29,609 bases of DNA from Acidithiobacillus montserratensis (GTDB lineage Bacteria; Pseudomonadota; Gammaproteobacteria; Acidithiobacillales; Acidithiobacillaceae), in contig NZ_JABBOU010000060.1 in the NCBI RefSeq assembly GCF_018853465.1, positions 1 through 29,609 of the forward strand, in the 5' to 3' direction. The translations under genes and the position numbers were made by a program. Shown here piece by piece: positions 8,624-16,404 of this stretch (the stretch's first letter is position 1; every line of letters starts with the position of its first letter). The notes under the pieces are model-generated. The model saw nothing but the letters and a program-made list of their open reading frames with translations, made no database searches and was not told the origin of the DNA.

Positions 8624-11095
8624 ATGCATTCAACCCCGAGCAACCTTCAAAGCAAAGTTAGACAGTCTGTAACGCGCAGGCCACAAAGTAGCAAACTGAT
8701 ATTAGTTGCAACTATGTTAGCCCTTTATCCCACCTTGAGCACCGCAGCCTTTGCGGCCACAGATAACGCCACTGTCAGCAGCCCGTCCAAGCAGGATACT
8801 GTTATCAAGCTCAAGGAAATCAAAAAGAAATATGAACGGCTATTAGTTGGCGAACGCAACATAGCCTCAGCCATGTCCGTCATTGGGCCTACCCAAATCA
8901 AGCATTCAAGCTCTGCTGAAAGTATCTATAGTCTTCTGAAGCAAACACCTTCGGTGAACGAATACCAACAGAATGTTGGGCCTGGCACCCCAGTGTTGAC
9001 GGTTCGTGGTGTCCGTATGAGCCAGCTGGCTCAAACCCTGGATGGCATTCCAATGACCGACCTTCTAGCAGGAGGGCAGGGAGCCTATCTCAGCAACAAC
9101 GTTGGAACCATCATCAGTAATGGCCAGATATCGGGCATTCATGTCTACCCCGGGGTTGCCCCCCCCGATCGCAGTGGTTTTGCAACCGTTGGCGGAACAG
9201 TGTCCTACACTACCAAGACCCCGCCCAAAAAACGCTATGCGGACATATTCACCAAGGTGGGGTCCTTTTCCACAGATACCTATGGTTTTGATGCCAGCAC
9301 CGGAAAAATTCCTGGTACGGATGGGTTACGTATCTATACCCGTTTGAGCCAAACCCAGACAGACGGTTATATCCAGAATACACCCGCCCGCTATACGGAT
9401 TTTCTCTTTACCGCTATCAAGCCTTATGACTACGGTTTATCAAAGGTAACCGGTACGGTGATCTACAATACGGCACACGGTTACTTGATCAGTGCACCTA
9501 ATGCGATAGCCCAACTGGATAAATATGGTATTTTTTACAACTACCCCTTGTCTGACGCCAGCACTTTCCAGAGAAACAGCTATCTTACTGCAATACTGGG
9601 TGATAGCACGTATATCAATAGTCATCTGGTCATTGGTGCAAAAGCTTTTTTTATACACAAGCAAAACTACTTGGCAGGATATCTTGCTCCCAAATACATT
9701 TCTCCTGATTATCCCTATCAAGTAAACTTCAATAATCCATACTCAGGATTTGGAAATTTAGTACCTACGACAGCTTCACCTGGTGTTATTCCTCACACAT
9801 ATAACCCTGTTGCTGTATTTGGTAGTTATCCCGCTGGTGAAGCCGCACAAATCAACATTAGTGGGGACACTACAATTGGTATAACGCCTAAAATTAATAT
9901 TTTCATTCCACATAACGATATAACTATCGGTGGTCTAGTAGCGCAGGAGACTGCGGGACCAGGAGGAGGAAACTATTTTTATGGTACATTAGACATGCCA
10001 CAAATTTATGGGTATAACTCCTATGGAAATCCTTTCTCGCCAACCAATGCCAAGCAGCAAAGAACAGTCTACAGCGGATACTTATCTGATAAAATCAATT
10101 TGATTGATAATAAGTTACATATAGAGCCTGGCGTAACGCTAACAGGTGTAAGTACCAGTAATTACGTTCCTGTTAATCAATACGGCACGCCACCCAATGC
10201 TTACACTTTGTCCAACTACGACAAAGAGGTGTTACCCTACCTTGGTTTATCCTATGACATTACGCACAAGATCATTGCTTATGCCAGTTATGGTAAGGGT
10301 GCTCGTTTTGCACCGGTAGACGACTATATTCTCGGTCCATCAGGTAGTACCACGGTTGCACCCGGGCCGGAGACGGTAAACGCTTATGAGGCTGGTCTGC
10401 GCTATGTGGGGAAACATCTCTATCTAAATTTTGATGGTTTCTTGCAAAATATGCATGGGATGTTTTCGTTTTACACCAACTACCTTACTGGCTTTTCGCA
10501 ATATGCCAATGTAGGTGAAGAGCAGATGAAAGGCTTAGAATTTTCCGGAAAATATGAAATCAATCCTGAGTGGACAGTATCAGGCCATGTTTCCTACACC
10601 AATGCCCAATACATGAACAGTTTTTCGGCCAATGTGACCCCATTTGAAGGGCAATATGGTTATGTATTTGCCGGAGACCCGCTCGCTTCTGTGCCCAACT
10701 GGCTGGCGGGGTTGCGCGTTGGATATCATCAGCACAACTTCCACGCGGCTTTGATTGAGTCGTACACCGGGCCGCAAGTAACGACTTATGACCTACCGCC
10801 GACTGAATCGAATCCTCTGTTGCAAGACGCAACCACTCCCAACCCCGGTGTCAAGCTTGCTCCTTATTTCCTCACCAATCTGCAGGCCAGTTATAAAGTG
10901 CCTATCCACAAGGATCATTTGTCGTCAGTGACCGTTAGTTTGAACATTGACAATCTTTTGGACAACCACTACTACCTGCACTACTATCAGGCATACAAGG
11001 AATATGCTTTTGAGGCAGTTGGAAATCCCTATGCCGAAGCTTACCCAGGGATGCCGAGATTTATTGAGTTAGGTCTTTCCGGACGCTTCTCATAA
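8624..11095 (+). CDS. TonB-dependent outer-membrane receptor
   Basis: This 823-residue protein has a signal peptide (ILVATMLALYPTLSTAAFA, cut near residue 45). A plug domain follows with LTVRGVRMSQLAQTLDGIPM and ISGIHVYPGVAPPDRSGFAT. The rest is a long stretch of alternating beta-strand sequence with the late receptor motif VSLNIDNLLDNHYY. It ends GLSGRFS, with one residue after the usual terminal Phe. No clear TonB box was identified; the segment before the plug (residues 55-80) is Lys-rich. The ATG at 8624 has GGAG eight bases upstream. It is divergent from a peptide importer and lies upstream of a tonB-exbB-exbD set, which suggests import of a peptide or peptide-like ligand. A siderophore or other metallophore is an alternative. 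Confidence 0.93.
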   Translation: MHSTPSNLQSKVRQSVTRRPQSSKLILVATMLALYPTLSTAAFAATDNATVSSPSKQDTVIKLKEIKKKYERLLVGERNIASAMSVIGPTQIKHSSSAESIYSLLKQTPSVNEYQQNVGPGTPVLTVRGVRMSQLAQTLDGIPMTDLLAGGQGAYLSNNVGTIISNGQISGIHVYPGVAPPDRSGFATVGGTVSYTTKTPPKKRYADIFTKVGSFSTDTYGFDASTGKIPGTDGLRIYTRLSQTQTDGYIQNTPARYTDFLFTAIKPYDYGLSKVTGTVIYNTAHGYLISAPNAIAQLDKYGIFYNYPLSDASTFQRNSYLTAILGDSTYINSHLVIGAKAFFIHKQNYLAGYLAPKYISPDYPYQVNFNNPYSGFGNLVPTTASPGVIPHTYNPVAVFGSYPAGEAAQINISGDTTIGITPKINIFIPHNDITIGGLVAQETAGPGGGNYFYGTLDMPQIYGYNSYGNPFSPTNAKQQRTVYSGYLSDKINLIDNKLHIEPGVTLTGVSTSNYVPVNQYGTPPNAYTLSNYDKEVLPYLGLSYDITHKIIAYASYGKGARFAPVDDYILGPSGSTTVAPGPETVNAYEAGLRYVGKHLYLNFDGFLQNMHGMFSFYTNYLTGFSQYANVGEEQMKGLEFSGKYEINPEWTVSGHVSYTNAQYMNSFSANVTPFEGQYGYVFAGDPLASVPNWLAGLRVGYHQHNFHAALIESYTGPQVTTYDLPPTESNPLLQDATTPNPGVKLAPYFLTNLQASYKVPIHKDHLSSVTVSLNIDNLLDNHYYLHYYQAYKEYAFEAVGNPYAEAYPGMPRFIELGLSGRFS

Positions 11096-11121
11096 TACGG
11101 CATCCTACTAACATTGCTTTT

Positions 11122-11150
11122 GACCCGGATTTTTATCCGGGTCGATTTTT
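11122..11150 (+). terminator. Rho-independent terminator after receptor gene
   Basis: A perfect 9-base stem GACCCGGAT / ATCCGGGTC with a TTTT loop is followed by GA and a run of five T. It lies 27 bases after the receptor stop codon. Confidence 0.93.
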
Positions 11151-11176
11151 GGTCCCCAAAAATTCGAGTTATAGAT

Positions 11177-11809
11177 GTGAATTCCAGTAATATAGAAATT
11201 TTTATACAAACATTAGTCACTTTGTTTGTGCTAATGGATCCCATTGGTATTGTTCCTATATTTGTGGTACTTACTAAAGACCAAAGCAGCGAACAACAAA
11301 AATCGACAGCTAAACATATTTCTTTGGTTGTAGTTTTAGTATTGATTATAAGCACACTATTTGGTAATGATATTCTTTCATACTTTTATATTGGTATTGC
11401 AGAATTTAAAGTCAGTGGCGGGCTTCTGCTTTTACTCATGTCCATACAGATGTTAACTACTGACAATATCAGCACGGTTTTTGCTAAAGGCGCATCACAA
11501 TCCTATAATAGTGGTCGCTTGGTTACCCCCTTGGGAATCCCTCTACTTGCAGGTCCTGGCGCCATTGGTACAGTGATTATTTATGGTCAAAATGCACACA
11601 GCTCTTTGAGTTACGGATTAATACTGATAGATGTTTTAATTGCTTCATTTACAGCATATATTGCTATGGCAAATGCCCATCATATTGCGCGCTTTTTAGG
11701 AGAGATTGGCATCGAAATTATTACAAAAATAGCAGGGCTTATTCTTGGAGCAATCGCCATACGTTTTATTTGTCAAGGATTAATCCAGTTGCTACCTGGA
11801 CTCAATTAA
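11177..11809 (+). CDS. MarC-family integral membrane protein
   Basis: The product is a small polytopic membrane protein with about six hydrophobic segments and the MarC/UPF0056 motifs: LFVLMDPIGIVPIFVVL near the N terminus, the middle segment PLGIPLLAGPGAIGTVI, and a C-terminal EIGIEIITKIAGLILGAIAI. The frame is open back to 11114, but that would put the start inside the terminator stem. The GTG at 11177 gives 210 residues with a normal family N terminus. Its ribosome site is weak. The function of MarC proteins is not established; the earlier link to multiple antibiotic resistance was withdrawn. It is the first gene of the AT-rich string. Confidence 0.85.
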   Translation: MNSSNIEIFIQTLVTLFVLMDPIGIVPIFVVLTKDQSSEQQKSTAKHISLVVVLVLIISTLFGNDILSYFYIGIAEFKVSGGLLLLLMSIQMLTTDNISTVFAKGASQSYNSGRLVTPLGIPLLAGPGAIGTVIIYGQNAHSSLSYGLILIDVLIASFTAYIAMANAHHIARFLGEIGIEIITKIAGLILGAIAIRFICQGLIQLLPGLN

Positions 11810-11823
11810 CGGGATAATTATTA

Positions 11824-12891
11824 ATGGATATCTCCATCATTGGAGCCAATGGCAGTACTGGTAAACACATAGCCAATCGCATATTATTGGAGCGAATTCT
11901 TCTGCCTACTGATCGATTACAATTAGTAGGTAGGGCAAAAGGATCCAGCGGACAAGCATTGTATGGATTTCGACAGGATCTGAAAGATGCTTTTGCAGAG
12001 CGTTGTCCCATTATTGATATTGCATTACATCCCGAAGAAGTGGTTGCAGATATTATCATCATGACCGCCGGATCGACCATTCAAGCCCATAATAATCCGG
12101 ACGCCCCACCACCAAGCCGAGATGAATTGGCCATATATAATCAACAAATTGCTATTCCTTATGCCGAAGCATTAGCAAAATATGGTCATGGTCATGAGGT
12201 GGTTATAGTCGTCACCAACCCTGTCGAATTGATTGTTGTAATTTTTTCGCAGCGTTATGACCGACACAGAGTGGTTGGAATGGGTGCATATCAAGATAGC
12301 CTACGCTTCCGTCGAGAAGTGGCTCGCTCTGTTAATGTGTCACGTGAAGCCGTTCATGCGATGGTCCTGGGTGAGCATGGTGATGGTATTGTTCCCGTAT
12401 GGAGCGGCGTCACCATTCAGGGTTTCTCCGACAATGAAACGCAGCGTGCAATTCGCACAGTTCGAAGCAGCATCAAAAGTATAGATTTTCCACAGACCTT
12501 ACTTCGAATGCGTAATGAGATCATAAAAATCGCACAAAAAGGCGACTTAGCCGAAGCTTTTCAGTTTTTTGATAAACTCCCTCCAGACATTCGAATTATG
12601 GTAGGTCCATTTCTAACCCTATTTTCTGGCACAAAAACCGATATTGCAACAGCAAATGCTACTATTGATTTTATTAAATCCATGCTCAGTGGTAAAGATA
12701 CTGTGATTGCAGCTCAAGTATCATTGGACAGAGAATTCATGAACGTTACCGCCCCTATAGGTGCCCCGGTAATTATCAGCCCTAAGGGATGGGATGCCGT
12801 TTATCCTATATCTCTGTCTGATGGTGAACAATACCTATTTCTTGAAACCGCACGATCCATACAGGAGAAAATGCAAGTATGGAAAGTCTAG
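11824..12891 (+). CDS. lactate/malate dehydrogenase family protein, probably NADP-dependent
   Basis: The fold is readable: nucleotide-binding loop GANGSTG (residues 7-13), a substrate loop with SRDEL (Arg 99), VTNPVE (Asn 132), Asp 158 and Arg 161 in QDSLRFR, and the catalytic His 185 in GEHGD. The Asp-His pair and the Args needed for a 2-oxoacid reduction are present. At the end of the second strand, where NAD enzymes have an acidic residue, this protein has LVGRAKGSSG. That basic/Ser-rich loop resembles NADP-type malate dehydrogenases. At 355 residues it is longer than usual (about 310), with extra sequence around residues 230-275. Malate is the likelier substrate given the Arg in the mobile loop, but this is inference. 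It overlaps the ACT-domain gene. Confidence 0.82.
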   Translation: MDISIIGANGSTGKHIANRILLERILLPTDRLQLVGRAKGSSGQALYGFRQDLKDAFAERCPIIDIALHPEEVVADIIIMTAGSTIQAHNNPDAPPPSRDELAIYNQQIAIPYAEALAKYGHGHEVVIVVTNPVELIVVIFSQRYDRHRVVGMGAYQDSLRFRREVARSVNVSREAVHAMVLGEHGDGIVPVWSGVTIQGFSDNETQRAIRTVRSSIKSIDFPQTLLRMRNEIIKIAQKGDLAEAFQFFDKLPPDIRIMVGPFLTLFSGTKTDIATANATIDFIKSMLSGKDTVIAAQVSLDREFMNVTAPIGAPVIISPKGWDAVYPISLSDGEQYLFLETARSIQEKMQVWKV

Positions 12892-13151
12892 AAAATGAAC
12901 CACTCCCGGAACAAGTGATCATATTGATCGTTCGCGATCAACCAGGAACCTTGTTCCAGATTTCTGCTGTATTCTCTAATCGTGGCATATCCATGAGTAG
13001 TATTCAGCTCCATGAGGAGTCAATTCCATGCAACGGCAAACGCTGTACTCGCTTGATCATACGTTTCTTCGGTGAAGAGAGTCGAAAAAAAATCATCATT
13101 CGTTTGCTTTCAAGGCTTGACTGTGTGTTAGAATCTGACGATTCTGGTTAG
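12879..13151 (+). CDS. stand-alone ACT-domain protein
   Basis: The 90-residue protein is essentially one ACT domain: strand VIILIVRDQPGTLFQISAVF, then SNRGISMSSIQLHEES, a short Cys-containing loop (IPCNGKRCTR) and a closing strand and helix. ACT domains bind small ligands, usually amino acids, and regulate a partner enzyme. Its ATG at 12879 lies inside the dehydrogenase gene (13-base overlap) with AGGAG upstream, so the two are translationally coupled. The natural inference is that it senses an amino acid and controls the dehydrogenase. The two Cys seven residues apart are unusual and might be redox- or metal-active. Confidence 0.82.
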   Translation: MESLENEPLPEQVIILIVRDQPGTLFQISAVFSNRGISMSSIQLHEESIPCNGKRCTRLIIRFFGEESRKKIIIRLLSRLDCVLESDDSG

Positions 13152-13168
13152 CTGACAAAGTTTACGAA

Positions 13169-13196
13169 TTTCGACTTTTCATTATTTTCATATACT
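13169..13196 (+). promoter_or_regulatory. possible sigma-70 promoter before tonB
   Basis: A good -10 box TATACT (13191-13196) is preceded at 16 bases by TTTCGA, a weak -35. It lies in the 69-base gap before tonB, the largest gap in the string, so a separate start of the tonB-exbB-exbD-ast unit is plausible. Confidence 0.35.
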
Positions 13197-13220
13197 AAAC
13201 AAAACAATAGAGGTGATTAA

Positions 13221-13922
13221 GTGGGTGAAGCTACCCCCCCCCAGGTTCCTGAGAAACCTTCACGCTGGAGCTATCAAGGACAATCCAAAAGTTTCCGATA
13301 TGCCATTATCAGCGCTCTGGCTGTTGAAGTTGCCTTGGTGGCAGGACTCATCTTGCTCTCCCACGAGCAGGTAAAACCCAAGAAACCACCTAAAGTGATT
13401 AGCGTACAGATTGTGCACATTCCACCGCCGCCTCCACCACCCAAGCCTAAAGTGAAGCCTGTGCCGCACCCGCCAAAACCGGTAAAGTTGCCGATTCCGG
13501 TAGTGCATCATCCGGCTCCTTTACCTGTTAAACCGCCGACTCCGCCAACACCTCCGCCTCCGCCAAAGCAGATCGTGAAGACGCCGCCACCGCCGGTTAA
13601 AACACCCCCACCTCCACCACCCCCTGCACCAGTATATAGTGGAGTAGGAGTTTATGGCTCTGGAGCGAGGGCACAGGTGAGAAACAACGTACATGTTTCA
13701 GCCATAATCAAGAGATTAGGGTTGAAGGGAACTGTCATCGTTAGTTTCAAGCTGAATCCGTCCGGTGGCAAAGCTAGGGATGTTCAAGTCGTGGGAGGTT
13801 CACAAAACCCTCTACTGCGGAAAGCCGCTATTGCAGCAGTAGCTAATAGCACCTTTCCGGCCTTTACCAGCCATATGCCTCCACATACCCTATCCTTCAC
13901 TGTCCCAATAGACATTACGTGA
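13221..13922 (+). CDS. tonB: energy transducer TonB
   Basis: TonB spans the periplasm and passes proton-motive energy from ExbB/ExbD to outer-membrane receptors. The 233-residue product has one N-terminal membrane helix (about residues 27-47), a very Pro-rich periplasmic stretch (66-138, with Lys-Pro and Pro-runs) and a C-terminal TonB domain (about 152-232) containing LKGTVIVSFKLNPSGGKARD and KAAIAAVANSTFPAF. The start is GTG at 13221 with AGAGGTGATT upstream. The membrane helix SALAVEVALVAGLILL lacks the His found in E. coli TonB (SxxxH) and carries a Glu one position later. It is followed by exbB after 36 bases. Confidence 0.93.
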   Translation: MGEATPPQVPEKPSRWSYQGQSKSFRYAIISALAVEVALVAGLILLSHEQVKPKKPPKVISVQIVHIPPPPPPPKPKVKPVPHPPKPVKLPIPVVHHPAPLPVKPPTPPTPPPPPKQIVKTPPPPVKTPPPPPPPAPVYSGVGVYGSGARAQVRNNVHVSAIIKRLGLKGTVIVSFKLNPSGGKARDVQVVGGSQNPLLRKAAIAAVANSTFPAFTSHMPPHTLSFTVPIDIT

Positions 13923-13958
13923 ATTTATTGAATTTGCCATTAAGAGGAACTTAATTCC

Positions 13959-14606
13959 ATGTCATTCCAATATATCATCCATCTCGCCAATTACTCTGAT
14001 GGAGTTCTTTATGTACTTGCCATTCTGTTTCTAATCGAATTGGCAGTTATTTTTGATCGCGCCTGGTTTATGCGTTCGGCCTTACGCAAGGGAAAAAGCA
14101 TTATTCATCAACTCTCAGAAGTAGGAAAGCTGAGCAGCGAAAAATTGGAAGAGTTGATGCAGGAAGCCAAAGGCCAACCAGAAGAACAAATTATCACTGC
14201 AGCTTATCGACATATGGATTTGGTGCACCATTATGGAAGTGCCAGAGGCGAAGCCTTTGATAATCGCCTTGATGAAGCTATTTTTATGACCACACCATTT
14301 CTGGATAAACGTTTGTGGATTCTTGACACAACAGTTACGTTAGCTCCTTTGCTAGGGTTGTTTGGTACCATTCTTGGCATGTTCCATGCTTTTTCAATTT
14401 TAGCAGCTCCAGGCCATGCACCCACACAGGTCACTGGTGGTGTCGCAGATGCGCTGATTGCTACAGCCTCAGGCTTGTTTATCGCCATGGTTGGCTTGAT
14501 CACCTTCAATGCATTTAATAATGCTATCGACAAAACCATCCAGCAGCTGGAGTCTATAAAGCTATTACTGATTAACCGCTTGGACGGGGCCCCAAATAAA
14601 AGCTGA
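13959..14606 (+). CDS. exbB: TonB-system motor protein ExbB (MotA/TolQ/ExbB family)
   Basis: The 215-residue inner-membrane protein has three membrane helices: near residues 14-32, 127-150 and 165-190. The conserved second-helix segment is TTVTLAPLLGLFGTILGMFH and the third is GVADALIATASGLFIAMVG, both typical of ExbB/TolQ. ExbB and ExbD form the proton channel that powers TonB. The ATG has AGAGGAAC upstream. TolQ is the alternative, but the tonB neighbour and lack of other tol genes favour ExbB. Confidence 0.93.
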   Translation: MSFQYIIHLANYSDGVLYVLAILFLIELAVIFDRAWFMRSALRKGKSIIHQLSEVGKLSSEKLEELMQEAKGQPEEQIITAAYRHMDLVHHYGSARGEAFDNRLDEAIFMTTPFLDKRLWILDTTVTLAPLLGLFGTILGMFHAFSILAAPGHAPTQVTGGVADALIATASGLFIAMVGLITFNAFNNAIDKTIQQLESIKLLLINRLDGAPNKS

Positions 14607-14636
14607 TCAGTCATTTGAAATATTCAGGAGCTAATC

Positions 14637-15035
14637 ATGATTCCACGTCGAAGAAATAGTAAAAAAGGTCGCGTCGAAATTATTCCAATGATCGACGTTA
14701 TGCTCTTTTTGCTGGTCTTTTTCATTATGATCACTTTACAAATGATCACTGACAAAGGCCTCAAACTTCAGTTACCGACCTCTAGTACGGCAAAAGAGTT
14801 GCCGCACCCGCATTTTGTAATCAATATAGAGAAAAACGGTAAGGTTATTGTCAAAGGTAAAGAGATGCCTCTGGATCAATTGCAGAGTTTTCTTAGTGCT
14901 GATGGTGATGTAGAGCATACCCAGGTGACTATAGCCGCAGACAAAGTGGTGCCTTTCCAGCAATTCGTACATGTGATGGATACTTGTCAAAAGGCTGGCG
15001 TAACACAAATTGGCATAGCCACTAAGGCTACATAG
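14637..15035 (+). CDS. exbD: TonB-system proton-channel protein ExbD
   Basis: The 132-residue product has one N-terminal membrane helix with the essential Asp (Asp 20 in IIPMIDVMLFLLVFFIMIT) and a small periplasmic domain ending in VMDTCQKAGVTQIGIATK, as in ExbD/TolR. The Asp is the proton-carrying residue of the family. AGGAG stands six bases before the ATG. The stop is only five bases before astB, so the motor and the arginine pathway genes appear to share a transcript. Confidence 0.93.
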   Translation: MIPRRRNSKKGRVEIIPMIDVMLFLLVFFIMITLQMITDKGLKLQLPTSSTAKELPHPHFVINIEKNGKVIVKGKEMPLDQLQSFLSADGDVEHTQVTIAADKVVPFQQFVHVMDTCQKAGVTQIGIATKAT

Positions 15036-15040
15036 TCAAT

Positions 15041-16378
15041 ATGCCCATGGTCGAAATGAACATGGACGGATTAGTAGGGCCCAGCCATCACTATGCTGGG
15101 CTCAGTCATGGAAATCTCGCCTCTACCCACAATGCTTATCAAATAGCCAATCCCAGGGCTGCTGCATTACAGGGTTTGGACAAGATGCGCTACTTGTTCG
15201 ACTTAGGTTTGGTCCAGTGTGTGTTACCTCCTTCCTCAGCACCTAGACTCTCTTTACTCAAAGCTCTGGGATTTTCAGGATCAAACACTAAAATCATTGG
15301 AGACTGCGCGCGAACTTTACCTGAATTACTTAGCTCAATTTATTCATCATCTGCGATGTGGGCGGCAAATGCGGCATGCGTCTCATCATCAATAGACACC
15401 AGGGATCGAAAAACTCACTTTACACCAGCCAACCTCAACAGCACATTTCATAGATCATTAGAAACAATAGATACTTCAAGATTTCTTAAAATGTTTTTTT
15501 CTAGCGAAGATTTTTTTATACATCATTCAAGCCTGCCAAATCACCCTAATTTCGCAGATGAAGGTGCGGCTAATCATTGTCGATTATGGTTTGAAAATGA
15601 TGCGCCAGGAATATCTCTTTTTATTTATGGACGTTCTTCGTTTAATCAGTCAACAAGTCAGCCACAAAAATTTCCTGCTCGCCAGACTCTAGAAGCTTCC
15701 CAGGCTATTGCCAGATCACATTGCCTAAATCCAGACCTGTGTTTTTTTGTTCAACAAAATCCAGAAGCTATCGATCAGGGCGCATTTCATAACGATGTAG
15801 TCTCTGTTACTCATAAAAATATTATGTTTTGTCATGAACAGGCGTTTCAGGGGCAAAGCAATCTACGGCAACAGCTCACGGATATTTTTGCTACTCGTGA
15901 AGAGCACTTGTATTGGATTGAGGTTCCAGCAATTCGTATCACTCTAGCAGAAGCCATTAAAAGTTATATATTTAATAGTCAAATAATTACAGCAGATAAT
16001 AAAATCATTTTAATTGTACCGAATGAGTGCCGTGAAAACATTAAAGTCTGGAATTATCTTAACGAACTAATTTTAGACCACCACTGTCCTTTTACTGAAC
16101 TTAAAACTATTGACTTGAGTCAATCCATGCGAAATGGAGGAGGACCCGCCTGCTTGAGACTCCGAATACCCTTAACTACCGAAGCCTTAAAAACAGTACA
16201 TCCTGGGATACTTTTTAGCGCGCAACTTGATAAAAAATTAAGATCATGGGTAAATCAATACTATCGTGATCGACTTCATATCGAAGATCTTGCTGATCCT
16301 TTATTGCTTAAAGAAACGCAAGAAGCGCTCTTTTCCCTAGGAACCATACTGCAAACAAATGCACTTTATGATTTTTAA
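15041..16378 (+). CDS. astB: N-succinylarginine dihydrolase
   Basis: AstB hydrolyses N2-succinylarginine to succinylornithine, CO2 and two ammonia, the second step of the AST pathway. The 445-residue protein (E. coli 447) has the family N terminus (VEMNMDGLVGPSHHYAG) and all three catalytic residues: Glu 174 in FADEGAANH, His 250 in GAFHND, and Cys 371 in GGGPACLRLR. The segments PARQTLEASQAIAR and IEVPAIRITLAEAIKSY also match. The start at 15041 aligns residue for residue with the E. coli N terminus. The ribosome site is weak, which fits coupling to exbD. It is AT-rich, unlike the dap genes downstream. Confidence 0.95.
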   Translation: MPMVEMNMDGLVGPSHHYAGLSHGNLASTHNAYQIANPRAAALQGLDKMRYLFDLGLVQCVLPPSSAPRLSLLKALGFSGSNTKIIGDCARTLPELLSSIYSSSAMWAANAACVSSSIDTRDRKTHFTPANLNSTFHRSLETIDTSRFLKMFFSSEDFFIHHSSLPNHPNFADEGAANHCRLWFENDAPGISLFIYGRSSFNQSTSQPQKFPARQTLEASQAIARSHCLNPDLCFFVQQNPEAIDQGAFHNDVVSVTHKNIMFCHEQAFQGQSNLRQQLTDIFATREEHLYWIEVPAIRITLAEAIKSYIFNSQIITADNKIILIVPNECRENIKVWNYLNELILDHHCPFTELKTIDLSQSMRNGGGPACLRLRIPLTTEALKTVHPGILFSAQLDKKLRSWVNQYYRDRLHIEDLADPLLLKETQEALFSLGTILQTNALYDF

Positions 16379-16404
16379 TATTTATTTTTAACTTACAATA
16401 TTTT

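Noticed and set aside
8460..8672. 70-codon plus-strand open frame before the receptor
   Set aside because: It overlaps the sigma-54 promoter and the receptor start in another frame, with no supporting signal.
11150..11177. Possible -10 box TATAGA just before the marC start
   Set aside because: A transcript would start at or past the GTG and there is no fitting -35, so it is not called a promoter.
13410..13640. Repetitive CCNCCN tract as a possible tandem repeat or CRISPR-like array
   Set aside because: It encodes the Pro-rich periplasmic stretch of TonB; no spacer or unit structure.
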